This document shows, in pieces, positions 16,789-25,652 of a DNA stretch of 64,000 nucleotides. This DNA comes from Ancrocorticia sp. GTDB taxonomy: Bacteria > Actinomycetota > Actinomycetes > Actinomycetales > Actinomycetaceae. Position 1 is the first letter of the stretch. Every line of letters starts with the position of its first letter. The stretch lies in contig JALCLX010000002.1 in NCBI GenBank assembly GCA_022648165.1, positions 1-64,000 of the forward strand, given 5' to 3'. A program made the position numbers and the translations under genes. Below the pieces are notes generated by a model. It searched no databases. It saw nothing but the letters and a program-made list of their open reading frames with translations, and had not been told where the DNA came from.

Positions 16789-17478
16789 CTAGTGCTTCTC
16801 CGAAGACGCCGTGATCATCCGAAAGGACGCTTCCGCTGCCTTCTGGCGCGCCTTCTTTTGACTTGAGCCCTGCCCACTGCCCCATTTCTGGCCGCCCATG
16901 AATCCGGTTGCAGTGAAGACGCGCGCGTGGTCTGGCCCCGAACTCTCCATCTCGAAGGTCATAATGCCCTCCATCCCACGCGCGTGAGCCAGCTCCTCAA
17001 AGCTCGTCTGCCAATCCAAGTTGGGGCCTAAAACGCTGGCGTCGCGGATCTTTGGCGTGACAAGCCTGTCCACAACCTGGCGAGTTGGTTCCATCCCGTG
17101 CTGCAGGTATGTTGCGGCGATTAATGCTTCAACGGTATCGGACAAAATCGAATCCTTATCTGCACCACCTGTCAGCTTTTCTCCCTTTCCAAGGCGGATT
17201 GATTCCCCCAGGTCCAGTTCACGCGCGATATCCGCGAGCGCCCGCTCGGAAACCGCGTAGGTCTTCATGCGCGACATGTCACCTTCAGATGCCTCGGGAT
17301 ACTCCCGATACACCTTTTCCGCGACAATGAGCCCCAAAATAGAGTCCCCGAGGAATTCGAGCCGCTCATTGTGAGGCTCATCGTGTTCAAAGGCGAAGCT
17401 GCGGTGCGTCAGAGCCTGGCGTAACAGCGGACGCTTAATATCGATACCCCATCGGTCAATGAGTTCGCGATATGCCAC
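16789..17478 (-). CDS. rnc: Ribonuclease III
   Basis: 229 residues. Cleaves double-stranded RNA in rRNA processing and mRNA turnover. The catalytic RNase III signature ERLEFLGDSILGLIVAE lies near residue 40, and the double-stranded-RNA-binding domain fills the last ~70 residues (DWQTSFEELAHARG ... GQGSSQKKARQKAAEASF). It sits 2 bp after the DUF177 gene and just before mutM, a common actinobacterial order. Confidence 0.94.
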   Translation of the reverse strand: MAYRELIDRWGIDIKRPLLRQALTHRSFAFEHDEPHNERLEFLGDSILGLIVAEKVYREYPEASEGDMSRMKTYAVSERALADIARELDLGESIRLGKGEKLTGGADKDSILSDTVEALIAATYLQHGMEPTRQVVDRLVTPKIRDASVLGPNLDWQTSFEELAHARGMEGIMTFEMESSGPDHARVFTATGFMGGQKWGSGQGSSQKKARQKAAEASFRMITASSEKH

Positions 17479-17480
17479 GG

Positions 17481-18044
17481 TTATTTATCATCTCCTGCGG
17501 CGCGCAGTGCAGCCTCAAGATCTGCAAGTGCGTCAAATGAAGGGTTGGTGTGATCATGGTGATGATCTTCTGGTAGGTCCTCCCACCGTTCGCCGCATTC
17601 GGGGCATAATCCTGGGCAATCGGGCCGGCACAGCGGGCGGAATGGGAGGTGCGCAACCACGGCATCACGCACGATGGGTTCAATATCAATGTGCTCGTTC
17701 TGGATGACGGGGAGCTCGTGGGCTTCGTCGTCGCCCTGGTCCTCAAGTGCCTTCCGGCGTTCCGGATAGAGCACCAATTCTCCGATGGTTTCGGTGATAT
17801 CCTCTTCCAGATCTTGCAAACACCGCGCACATTCGCCGTGTGCGGTGGCGTGAACTGTTCCGGAGAGCCACACGCCTTCGGAGACCGACTGTAGCGTGAG
17901 GTGGATATCCAGTGGGTCGCCCTCTGGCACACCGATGAGCTCCACTCCAAAATCGCGCGGGGCCGGGAGCTGCGCATCCCACGGCATGGAGGCCCCTTCT
18001 TGGCGTGGCAAATCGAGCAATGAGATGAGGAACGGGTTTCTCAT
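17481..18044 (-). CDS. DUF177 (YceD family) protein
   Basis: 187 residues. YceD-family proteins are usually found near rpmF, rnc or plsX and are linked to rRNA/ribosome biogenesis. The family signature CARCLQDLEEDITETIGELV and the Cys cluster CRPDCPGLCPECGERW are present, the latter probably a metal site. ATG 18044 overlaps the upstream stop as ATGA and is preferred to a GTG two codons upstream. No rpmF gene lies between it and rnc. Confidence 0.88.
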   Translation of the reverse strand: MRNPFLISLLDLPRQEGASMPWDAQLPAPRDFGVELIGVPEGDPLDIHLTLQSVSEGVWLSGTVHATAHGECARCLQDLEEDITETIGELVLYPERRKALEDQGDDEAHELPVIQNEHIDIEPIVRDAVVAHLPFRPLCRPDCPGLCPECGERWEDLPEDHHHDHTNPSFDALADLEAALRAAGDDK

Positions 18045-18661
18045 GTCCACGATTCGTCACCGCTTTCTGCCGATTCCTCCGGGGCGGCGTCTGGTTGCTC
18101 GGCGTCCTCCATCCGAGAGGCGATAACGTTTCTGCCGGCCGTGATCTTGCTGAGAATGTCGTCCACCTTCGCCTGGACTTCGCGTGAGAGGGCATCGATC
18201 GAATTCCCAAGATCGGCTACTTGGCTCTGCAGTTCAAGAAGGGTTTGGTCCGAATATTCATCGGCACCCCGCTTGAGTTTTTCGGCATGGCTCTTTGCCT
18301 CGTCCAGGATGCGCTGCGCCTGAGCTTTTGCCGCCACCGTAACGGAATCCTGGGACACGAGCCGCGAAGCCTGTTCGCGCGCCTCTTGGATTGTGTCTTC
18401 TGCGTCGTTATGTGCGCGCTCAAGGATCTCTTTGGCTTGCTGTTGTGCCTCCGCGGTCACCGAATCTGCCTGTTTGATCAGTCCATCTGCCGCGACGATC
18501 TGATCCGGGATGATCTCCTGCGCGGTGGAAAGCAGGTCCAGTACCTCGGAGCGGTTGACGATCGCGGAAGCGGACATGGGCACGGAACGCGCGTTCCGAA
18601 CGAGCGCCGTTAGTTCATCGAGCACCTCAAGGAGAGATTGCCCCTGTTCTTCGGAATTCAT
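18041..18661 (-). CDS. sepIVA: SepIVA/DivIVA-like coiled-coil cell-division protein
   Basis: 206 residues, mostly coiled coil (roughly 60-170; long Ala/Glu/Lys/Gln heptads such as AEAQQQAKEILERAHNDAED), with an acidic Glu/Asp/Ser-rich tail. Its place between coaD and DUF177-rnc matches the mycobacterial SepIVA gene, a septum and cell-pole growth factor related to DivIVA. Function is inferred from coiled-coil character and synteny rather than catalytic residues. It is ATGA-coupled on both sides. Confidence 0.75.
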   Translation of the reverse strand: MNSEEQGQSLLEVLDELTALVRNARSVPMSASAIVNRSEVLDLLSTAQEIIPDQIVAADGLIKQADSVTAEAQQQAKEILERAHNDAEDTIQEAREQASRLVSQDSVTVAAKAQAQRILDEAKSHAEKLKRGADEYSDQTLLELQSQVADLGNSIDALSREVQAKVDDILSKITAGRNVIASRMEDAEQPDAAPEESAESGDESWT

Positions 18662-19161
18662 CGAGTCTCCTCTGCTGGCGCGGTTTCGCGCTTCATTCGT
18701 GTATGTAGTGCGTGGGCTACGTTTTCTGGCACCAGATCTGTAAGGTCCCCACCGTGGCGCGCCACATCTTTAACGAGCGACGACGCAACGTGTGCCAGTC
18801 CCGGGTCTCCCATAATAAAGATAGTCTCGATGCCCGTCAGGTGCCGGTTCATCAGTGCCATCGATTGTTCGCCTTCGTAATCCGCCGCGCCGCGTAGCCC
18901 TTTTACGATAGCTGCGGCGCCAATCTTTCGGCAATACTGCGCGATGAGTCCATCTGTAAAATCCACTCGGACGCCAGACATATGTGCGGTTGCCTCCCAA
19001 ATCATGGCAACGCGTTCTTCGGGCGTGAAAAGCGTGCGTTTCGCGGCGTTGACGCCAACGACCACGACGACGTCGTCGAACATCACCCGAGCCCGCCGAA
19101 CCACGTCGACATGTCCCAGCGTAATCGGATCGAAGGACCCTGGGCACACTACAGTTGTCAT
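18658..19161 (-). CDS. coaD: Phosphopantetheine adenylyltransferase
   Basis: 167 residues, the normal length for CoaD. Catalyses transfer of AMP from ATP to 4'-phosphopantetheine in coenzyme A synthesis. The nucleotide-binding motif GSFDPITLGHVDVVRRA is at the N-terminus, and the downstream GLRGAADYEGEQSMALMNRHL motif matches the family. ATGA-coupled both to rsmD upstream and to the SepIVA-like gene downstream. Confidence 0.95.
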   Translation of the reverse strand: MTTVVCPGSFDPITLGHVDVVRRARVMFDDVVVVVGVNAAKRTLFTPEERVAMIWEATAHMSGVRVDFTDGLIAQYCRKIGAAAIVKGLRGAADYEGEQSMALMNRHLTGIETIFIMGDPGLAHVASSLVKDVARHGGDLTDLVPENVAHALHTRMKRETAPAEETR

Positions 19162-19733
19162 AGTCCCACCCTAGTATCCGCGGTGGCTTTGACTGCACTC
19201 CAGGCGCGGGTGTCTCCCCAGGAACGTACGTCGTCGAGCACGAATTCGCGCGGCCACGTCGGTTCCGGGGACCGGCTGGAACGTTCCACCACCACCATGC
19301 CGTCCGCAGCCATGTGCTCCGGCAGGGCCGCGAGTATTGCTGCGAGTTGTTCTTCTGGCAGGTCATATGGTGGGTCAAGAAAGGCGAGGTCGAATTCCCG
19401 GTTTCGTGGCGCTGCAAGCCAGCTTTCCACTTTTTGATGGGCGACGCCGACGCCGCGTCCAATCGCAAGTTCGCTCACGTTGTGGCGGATCACGCGCACT
19501 GCGCTGGCTGCCGATTCCACAAGTTCCACGTAGGAAGCACCACGGGAAACCGATTCTAATCCGAAGGCTCCCGAGCCGGCAAACAGATCCACTACCTCGC
19601 AACCTTTGATATAGCCCATGTGCTCAAGGCGTGAAAAGAGCGCCTCGCGCACCCTCTCAGAGGTAGGGCGTGTGCCGCTCGGTGGAACTTTGAGCAGACG
19701 GCCTTTATATTGGCCGGCAACTATACGCGTCAC
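19158..19733 (-). CDS. rsmD: 16S rRNA (guanine-966 N2)-methyltransferase
   Basis: 191 residues. Class I SAM methyltransferase that modifies 16S rRNA in the 30S subunit. It shows the start MTRIVAGQYKGRLL, the SAM motif DLFAGSGAFGLESVSRGA and the catalytic DPPYDLP. rsmD-coaD is a widely conserved pair. A 114-bp gap separates it from recG and contains a 10-bp direct repeat (GCGATTGCAC at 19749-19758 and 19768-19777). Confidence 0.93.
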   Translation of the reverse strand: MTRIVAGQYKGRLLKVPPSGTRPTSERVREALFSRLEHMGYIKGCEVVDLFAGSGAFGLESVSRGASYVELVESAASAVRVIRHNVSELAIGRGVGVAHQKVESWLAAPRNREFDLAFLDPPYDLPEEQLAAILAALPEHMAADGMVVVERSSRSPEPTWPREFVLDDVRSWGDTRAWSAVKATADTRVGL

Positions 19734-19847
19734 AGCATCCTCCCTGGTGCGATTGCACTCTTTGAGCGCGATTGCACGTGTGTCGCCGCGCCCGCGCCCA
19801 ATAATCGCAGAATCGACGTGTACTCAACAATCCCAGAATACTGAGCG

Positions 19848-22064
19848 CTACGCCCGTTCCAAGTATTCCGCACGATCCTGGTCGAGCGCCGCTACAGCGC
19901 CCGCCAATGCCGGATAAGCGGCGAGCGTGGGAGAGGCTTCTACCGCGTGGCGCGCGGCCTGCCGCGCCACGCGGATGATGGCATCGTCACGAGTGACAGA
20001 GAGGAATCGCAGGTGCGATGTACGCCCCGATTGGCTCGCGCCCAAGACGTCACCCTCTTTGCGCAGCTCCACATCTTTTTCCGCCAAAGCGAAGCCATCA
20101 GTTGTTTCCGCGAAGGCCTCTAGCCGCTGCCTCGCTGCCGTTCCGTCCGCCGCGCCTGTAACTGCGAGGCACACACCGGGCCTCGATCCACGTCCAATGC
20201 GTCCACGAAGCTGATGCAACTGCGACAAACCGAAACGATCGGCATCCAGAATCACCATGCACGTAGCATCCGGCACATCCACCCCTACCTCGATCACCGT
20301 GGTCGATACCAGGATTGGCGTTTCCCCATTGATAAAGCGTTCCATTGCACTCGCTTTTTCTTCCCCGGTGAGACGGCCGTGCATCTGCCCCACCGCTATC
20401 TGCGGCAATGTGCGCCGTAAAAATTCCACAGTTTCGGCCACAGATGCAATCGGCATCTCGGGCGCTCCTTCCGCAGGCACGACGTCGCTAGAACCCTCCG
20501 TCTCATCGGCGGAATCTTTGTCAATGCGCGGGCACACAACGAATACACGTCCGTCTGCACGCACTTCCTCAGCCACGCGTTCCCATACCCGATCCATCCA
20601 CGCGCGTTTTGAAACCGGAACAACGGTGGTTGAGACATGCGCTCTGCCAGATGGCAGTTCACGCAGCGTTGATACGTCTAAATCGCCAAAAACACTCATG
20701 GCAATCGTTCGCGGGATCGGTGTGGCAGTCATGACTAATTCGTGGACACCGGATGCCAGGACCGTTCGCTGGTCCACCCCAAAACGGTGCTGTTCGTCAA
20801 TCACAGTGAGCCCCGGGAAGGGAATCTGCACATTGTCCGAAAGAAGTGCATGCGTTCCTATCACTACGCCTGCCTCACCCGATGCGATGTGCGCGAGCGC
20901 CTGCCGGCGGGCCTGTGCTCCCATGGAGCCGGTGAGGATCTCCACACGCGTTGCAACCTCGCTGCTACCCAATTCCCCACCACGCGCGAGTGGGCCCAGG
21001 AGCGTTCGGATGGTCTGGTAGTGCTGCCACGCCAGCACTTCCGTAGGAACCAAGAATGCGGCCTGGCCGCCGGCATCCACTACCTGCAACATCGCTCGCA
21101 GTGCTACGACTGTCTTACCCGAACCCACATCTCCCTGCAGCAGGCGGCGCATGGGTATAGCACCTGCCAATTCCGCCGCGATTTCATCACCCACGTGGCG
21201 TTGCCCCGCTGTTAGTTTGAAAGGCAACCGGGCATCGAATGCGTCAAGGATTCCGCCCCGCCTACAAGGGAAAGCGGGCGCTGTGTTCTCCTTCGCTTGC
21301 GCACGCCGGCTTGCCAACGCAGTTTGTAACACGAACGCTTCTTCGTGTTTCATCCGTTGCACAGCGCGCTTCCACTGCGCGTCATCCGTGGGATGGTGAA
21401 GCGCCAGTACAGCGTGATATTTCCCAGGTAGGTGCTGCGCGCGGCGGTATTCTTCAGGCAATGGATCAGGGAAATCGTCTTCACTCAATTGTGGCAACAC
21501 GGTTGCGATTGCTCGCGCTATCTGCCATGAAGGTAGTTTTGCATTTGCATGGTATATCGGAATCGGCGCCTCGATCTTCGCCACATCTGGTTCGTCATCC
21601 ACAACCTCATAATCGGGATGCGTCAATTGAAATTCGCCACGATATGTGCTGATTGTTCCGGAAAACGTTGCCACTGTTCCGGGCGTGAGCCGCCGTTCGT
21701 GGTACTGGAGCGGGCGTTGGTTCTTAGCGAAGAACGTCAAGGCAAGATCACGCACACCATCTGTTATACGGACCGTCAAAATGAAGCCGCGCCGCGTGTT
21801 CATCGGCCGCAACGTTGCCGTCAAAACACGCGCTATGACGGTCACGTCTTCGCCTTCGGATACCGCTGCGATCGGCATCAACTGGCCGCGGTGCCCTAGA
21901 CGGAACGGAAAGTGCATCACAAGGTCACCTACGGTGTGGATTCCCATCGCCGCAAACGCGTTCGCCGTGCGCTTGCCGAGCGCCCGTTCCAATGGCCTAG
22001 CCAGTCCTGTCCAAGCGTCGCTTGCCACGCCAGGCTCGGCGTGGCGTGCCGCGTGCTCTGCCAT
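19848..22064 (-). CDS. recG: ATP-dependent DNA helicase RecG
   Basis: 738 residues. Branch-migrating helicase acting on stalled forks and recombination intermediates. It has an N-terminal wedge/OB domain and two RecA-like domains with Walker A GDVGSGKTVVALRA, DEQHRFGVDQR, TATPIPRT, and motif VI HQLRGRIGRG. It is the first gene of the minus-strand block and diverges from rpmB. Confidence 0.95.
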   Translation of the reverse strand: MAEHAARHAEPGVASDAWTGLARPLERALGKRTANAFAAMGIHTVGDLVMHFPFRLGHRGQLMPIAAVSEGEDVTVIARVLTATLRPMNTRRGFILTVRITDGVRDLALTFFAKNQRPLQYHERRLTPGTVATFSGTISTYRGEFQLTHPDYEVVDDEPDVAKIEAPIPIYHANAKLPSWQIARAIATVLPQLSEDDFPDPLPEEYRRAQHLPGKYHAVLALHHPTDDAQWKRAVQRMKHEEAFVLQTALASRRAQAKENTAPAFPCRRGGILDAFDARLPFKLTAGQRHVGDEIAAELAGAIPMRRLLQGDVGSGKTVVALRAMLQVVDAGGQAAFLVPTEVLAWQHYQTIRTLLGPLARGGELGSSEVATRVEILTGSMGAQARRQALAHIASGEAGVVIGTHALLSDNVQIPFPGLTVIDEQHRFGVDQRTVLASGVHELVMTATPIPRTIAMSVFGDLDVSTLRELPSGRAHVSTTVVPVSKRAWMDRVWERVAEEVRADGRVFVVCPRIDKDSADETEGSSDVVPAEGAPEMPIASVAETVEFLRRTLPQIAVGQMHGRLTGEEKASAMERFINGETPILVSTTVIEVGVDVPDATCMVILDADRFGLSQLHQLRGRIGRGSRPGVCLAVTGAADGTAARQRLEAFAETTDGFALAEKDVELRKEGDVLGASQSGRTSHLRFLSVTRDDAIIRVARQAARHAVEASPTLAAYPALAGAVAALDQDRAEYLERA

Positions 22065-22133
22065 GCGCCTCTTGCCCTTTCGTTGTACCTACGATTAGCC
22101 TACTCAAGAGACTAATCCCACTGAGGGACCCGC

Positions 22134-22163
22134 TTGGACTATGAGTTCACGCGCGGTTATACT
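22134..22163 (+). promoter_or_regulatory. Promoter of rpmB
   Basis: TTGGAC (22134-22139) and TATACT (22158-22163) are separated by 18 bp, close to the sigma-70/SigA consensus. Transcription would start near 22170. The leader then contains a small hairpin (CCAATC 22174-22179 with GATTGG 22185-22190) ahead of the start codon. Confidence 0.7.
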
Positions 22164-22236
22164 GACGTAGTTGCCAATCTTTCTGATTGGGGTTTTGGGG
22201 ATGCCGCTGGCGTCCCGTCAGCGAAAGGATTGAACC

Positions 22237-22428
22237 GTGGCCTCTGTGTGTGACGTCTGCGGCAAGCACCCCGGTTTCGGCAAGAGCGTCTCGCACTCCC
22301 ATGTGCGGACTAACCGCCGCTGGAACCCGAACATCCAGACCGTTCGTACCACGATCAATGGTGCGCCGAAGCGTCTGAATGTGTGCACCTCCTGCCTGAA
22401 GGCTGGTAAGGTGCAGCGCGCTGCCTGA
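22237..22428 (+). CDS. rpmB: 50S ribosomal protein L28
   Basis: 63 residues, full length. It keeps the four-Cys zinc-binding form: CDVCGK near the start and CTSCLK near the end, with the core [18 protein letters not shown]. The start is GTG 22237, preceded by AAAGGA at 22224-22229. A SigA-type promoter lies upstream and a terminator downstream, so it is monocistronic. No rpmG follows. Confidence 0.95.
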   Translation: MASVCDVCGKHPGFGKSVSHSHVRTNRRWNPNIQTVRTTINGAPKRLNVCTSCLKAGKVQRAA

Positions 22429-22444
22429 GCGTAGTTCAAGACTA

Positions 22445-22476
22445 GGGCCGCCGAAAGGCGGCTCTCTTCTTTTTCT
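22445..22476 (+). terminator. Rho-independent terminator of rpmB
   Basis: A GCCGCC-GAAA-GGCGGC hairpin (22447-22462) with a stable GNRA-type loop is followed by a T-rich tract (TCTCTTCTTTTTC). It lies 18 bp after the rpmB stop. Confidence 0.88.
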
Positions 22477-22606
22477 GCCTGCCGCGCCCCCGCGTCTGCC
22501 GGCTCTTTTCTGACTCAGAACGGAAACGCCTGTAGTGCTAACGTGCGCGCTGTGCTACTACACCGATCGGGGACGCTCCGGATACTCCCGGAAGGCCACC
22601 CACTCC

Positions 22607-23629
22607 CTAGTGGGCGAAGTGATCCCATCCACCCAAGCCACTCACATCATGCCCGTCCACGCTCACACGCCCACCATCCCACGAAGCACGCACCGTGCCG
22701 ATGCGCCGGAACCCCTCAGGCAATCCGAGCGATTCTAGACCCCAAGCCTTCGATTCGGTCACCCGCAGCGTACCCACGAAGCCATGATCCTCACCTCCGG
22801 TGAGCACCGCATCCATCGCCCACTGCCACGGATCCGAGAACCCCAAACGGCGTGCGACATCCGTGAGCACCTGAACATCGGTTGCCAAACGCTCCGATTC
22901 CACATCGATCCACACGTTCGAGGCTCGTGCGAGGCGCCGCACGTCGCGGATCAGGCCGTCCGAAACGTCCATGAAGGCCCCCACACGCCCGGATTCGCAG
23001 GCGGCAATCGCGCGGTGAAGCGGCGGCTTAGGCCGCAGGAAATCATCGATCAACTGCGTTTCCGGAGGCGGCAGCACTCCGCCTTCTCGCGTATATCCGC
23101 GTTCCAGCAGCGCTAATCCCGCATAGCCGTGGCCCAGCACGCCGGCGTGTATCAGCGCCTCCGAAGCCTGCGCGGAACTGCGCAAACGCGGCTTTCGGCC
23201 CTCCAAAGCGCCCAGAACGGTCACCGAAATGGTGATGCGATCACCGCCCACCAGGTCACCGCCGTCCACTCCGGCACCGACGCTCGCACAGGCACGAGCC
23301 ATGCCCCGAGCAAATTCTTCCACCCACCGAGTATCCAGATCCCCAGGTAGTTCGAGTGAGACGACGAGCGATATCGGCCGCGCGCCCATCGCCACAGCAT
23401 CGGCGAGATTCTGCATCGCCGCGCGCCATCCGACGTCGTCCCCGGTGGACCACTGGCGGCGAAAATGCCGGTCCTCCACCAACATGTCCGTAGAAACGGC
23501 GACCTGGCCATCGGGAACGCTGAGCACCGCGCAATCGTCGCCCGTGGGCACCACGATGTTCGGCGATTGCGGCAGGTGAGGAGTGATGAGCGAAAGGAGG
23601 TCATCTTCGGTCAGGTCGGAAACGAGCAT
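22607..23629 (-). CDS. thiL: Thiamine-monophosphate kinase
   Basis: 340 residues. Phosphorylates thiamine monophosphate to the cofactor thiamine pyrophosphate. Motifs include PTGDDCAVLSVPDG, VSTDMLVEDRHFRR, AAMQNLADAVAMGARP and GGEDHGFVGT, all typical of ThiL. I chose ATG 23629 because GGGGAGG lies at proper spacing; the frame is open upstream to 23737. It lies 52 bp after the glycosyltransferase and has no other thiamine gene nearby. Confidence 0.92.
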   Translation of the reverse strand: MLVSDLTEDDLLSLITPHLPQSPNIVVPTGDDCAVLSVPDGQVAVSTDMLVEDRHFRRQWSTGDDVGWRAAMQNLADAVAMGARPISLVVSLELPGDLDTRWVEEFARGMARACASVGAGVDGGDLVGGDRITISVTVLGALEGRKPRLRSSAQASEALIHAGVLGHGYAGLALLERGYTREGGVLPPPETQLIDDFLRPKPPLHRAIAACESGRVGAFMDVSDGLIRDVRRLARASNVWIDVESERLATDVQVLTDVARRLGFSDPWQWAMDAVLTGGEDHGFVGTLRVTESKAWGLESLGLPEGFRRIGTVRASWDGGRVSVDGHDVSGLGGWDHFAH

Positions 23630-23681
23630 GGTTCCTCCCCGCCACCGAGCCGGTTCACGACGAATGCGTATTGGTTCCATA

Positions 23682-24824
23682 TCAGCCCCGCCGTGCTCGA
23701 ATCGCCCGATGGTAGGACGCGAGGATTCTTTGCCCAACGACGTCCGGGGAAAAGTTGCGAGCGCGCTCCACCTGACGCGCGCTCATCTGCGCACGTTCCT
23801 GCGGATTCTCGATGAGCTCCACGATGCGCCGGGCAAATTCCTCCGTGTTCGTGGGATCAATCAAGCATTCGGACAGCGGCCCCGCAACGGAGGAGTACCC
23901 TTCATTGTTTCCTCCTAGCACCGCGCCTGTGCCTGCCGCGAACGCCTCAACAAGGCTGATCCCAAAACTCTCCCCACCCAATGCGGGCAGCGCGATGATG
24001 TCCGCTGAGGCGAGAAGGCGTGGCTTGGCCTCTTCAGAGATGAATCCGCTGAATGTCACAATATCGGCGATACCTAGATCGTGGACACGACGGCGGTAGT
24101 GCTCCAACAATGGGCCCTTCCCAGCGATCTCCACCTGGAACGCTTGTGCCGTGAACGAGCGCGCACGCGCGGCGGCCTCAAGCAGAGCCCCCGCGCCTTT
24201 TCTTTCCACAAGCCGGCCAAGAAAGAGCACATGCACCGGCCCACCCTTATGGGGCCGAGCGAGCGCGGCATCGCGTGCAGCATTAAACACAGCGCCATCT
24301 ACCGGGTTTCCCACAGGGATGGTATATCGCCCGAGCACCGATTCCGAATACGCGGCAGCCGGTTCCGAGGCTCCGAGGAATTCATCGAAGCGCGCAATCG
24401 TTCCCCTTTGTACCCGGCCCAGCACTTCCCCACCGAAGCGCGCTACTCGCGATAGTGGAAGAATAGTATAAGTCCCGATCAGCGCCGTTTGATCTGGAAG
24501 CGCCTCAATCAGACGCCCCGAAAGGAACGGGGAATACGGCACTTGGATGTGGACGACGTCGAAATCCTCACGGCGCAGCAATTTTGCAATGGCACGCCGG
24601 TCCGCCGGCAGCGACATGCCCAGGCGATTCCCATTGAATTTCAAACGTATGTTGCGAGCCATCGAATGGATGTGAGGGATATCCGTGCGCGACGTCTCGC
24701 TGGCAATGTAATGCACATCGTGGCCTTGCGCCGTGAGCCACTTACCTGTTGCCACAACTACTTGCTGCACACCATCGGTGGAATCCAGCGTGTCATCAAT
24801 TACCTGAGCGATCTTCAGCGCCAC
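23682..24824 (-). CDS. Glycosyltransferase family 4-type protein
   Basis: 380 residues, GT-B fold. The N-terminal Rossmann domain begins KIAQVIDDTLDSTDGVQQVV; the C-terminal domain has VLFLGRLVERKGAGALLEA and the E-x7-E motif ESFGISLVE. These enzymes transfer sugar from a nucleotide donor to lipids or polysaccharides, in the cytoplasm or at the membrane. The start is best placed at GTG 24824, since GGAGG lies 5 nt before it and an upstream ATG at 24836 overlaps that site. The acceptor is unknown. Confidence 0.82.
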   Translation of the reverse strand: MALKIAQVIDDTLDSTDGVQQVVVATGKWLTAQGHDVHYIASETSRTDIPHIHSMARNIRLKFNGNRLGMSLPADRRAIAKLLRREDFDVVHIQVPYSPFLSGRLIEALPDQTALIGTYTILPLSRVARFGGEVLGRVQRGTIARFDEFLGASEPAAAYSESVLGRYTIPVGNPVDGAVFNAARDAALARPHKGGPVHVLFLGRLVERKGAGALLEAAARARSFTAQAFQVEIAGKGPLLEHYRRRVHDLGIADIVTFSGFISEEAKPRLLASADIIALPALGGESFGISLVEAFAAGTGAVLGGNNEGYSSVAGPLSECLIDPTNTEEFARRIVELIENPQERAQMSARQVERARNFSPDVVGQRILASYHRAIRARRG

Positions 24825-24950
24825 GGATTCCTCCATCTGACCGGATGTACTCAGGTATTCTATCGGCTGCAAGGCTACGTTTCGAATGAGGAAAACAGGA
24901 TCGGACCCCTGTGGGGCGATTTCGCTCCATCAGACAAGGGCACAATGACC

Positions 24951-24980
24951 TGGCGGGGCAGCCTCACAGCTGCCCCGCCA
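24951..24980. terminator. Strong hairpin between flavin-reductase and glycosyltransferase genes
   Basis: A perfect 12-bp GC-rich stem (TGGCGGGGCAGC with GCTGCCCCGCCA, 6-nt loop) lies 14 bp past the stop of the minus-strand flavin-reductase gene. No clear T-tract follows on either strand, so termination is probable but not certain. Confidence 0.55.
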
Positions 24981-24993
24981 CTGTTGATCTGAA

Positions 24994-25533
24994 TTACTTG
25001 TTATCCTCAACGAACTTCACGAATGCCTGCATCCACCCGGTCAAGAATTCCTTTGAGCTATCGCTGATTGCGCCTTCAGGGGTCAAGCCCGCCTTCGTCG
25101 CATCAATGTAGCCCTCAGGCTGGCCCATCACCTTTGAGCCAAAGAAAAGCAGCGTGGAGCGCAAGTGCTGCTGAGCGGACGCCGTTCCGATTCCAGAAGG
25201 CGAAGCGCCTATCGCCGCGACAGGCTTGCCGCCAAGCGACCAGTGCCCCCAGGGCCGCGAAGACCACTCGATCGCATTCGCCATCGCAGCAGAGTACATG
25301 CGATTGTGTTCGGGAGTAATCAGCAGAACGCCGTCGGCGCTTTCGAGTTCCGCTTTGAAGTCACGCGCGATCTGTGGATAATCCGCATCGTAGTCACGGT
25401 TGTACAGCGGGAGCTTTCCGATCGGGAACTCAACCATTTCCGTGCCCTCGGGAGCAACATCCACCAGCACCTTGGACAGGCCACGGTTAATCGACTGGGA
25501 TGAGAGACTCCCAACCAAGTACACAATCTTCAT
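24994..25533 (-). CDS. NADPH-dependent FMN reductase family protein
   Basis: 179 residues, flavodoxin-like. It has the start KIVYLVGSLSSQSINRGL, the flavin loop TPEHNRMYSAAMANAIEW and GASPSGIGTASAQQHLRS. Family members reduce FMN, azo dyes, chromate or quinones with NAD(P)H in the cytoplasm. It is flanked by intergenic gaps on both sides, with a hairpin at its 3' end, so it is probably transcribed alone. Confidence 0.86.
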   Translation of the reverse strand: MKIVYLVGSLSSQSINRGLSKVLVDVAPEGTEMVEFPIGKLPLYNRDYDADYPQIARDFKAELESADGVLLITPEHNRMYSAAMANAIEWSSRPWGHWSLGGKPVAAIGASPSGIGTASAQQHLRSTLLFFGSKVMGQPEGYIDATKAGLTPEGAISDSSKEFLTGWMQAFVKFVEDNK

Positions 25534-25652
25534 AGGGTTTCCTTTCGTGAGATTCGTTCTGCAACACCAAATACTTTACCTTACAACTATTCTCTCGGCG
25601 CGTTTTCGTGAGAAATGTGTTTCAGAAAACATGTCACGGAGTGCGCACCGGC

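Noticed and set aside
17478-17481. Missing rpmF between DUF177 and rnc considered a loss
   Set aside because: The same arrangement without rpmF is found in mycobacteria, so it is not evidence of deletion here.
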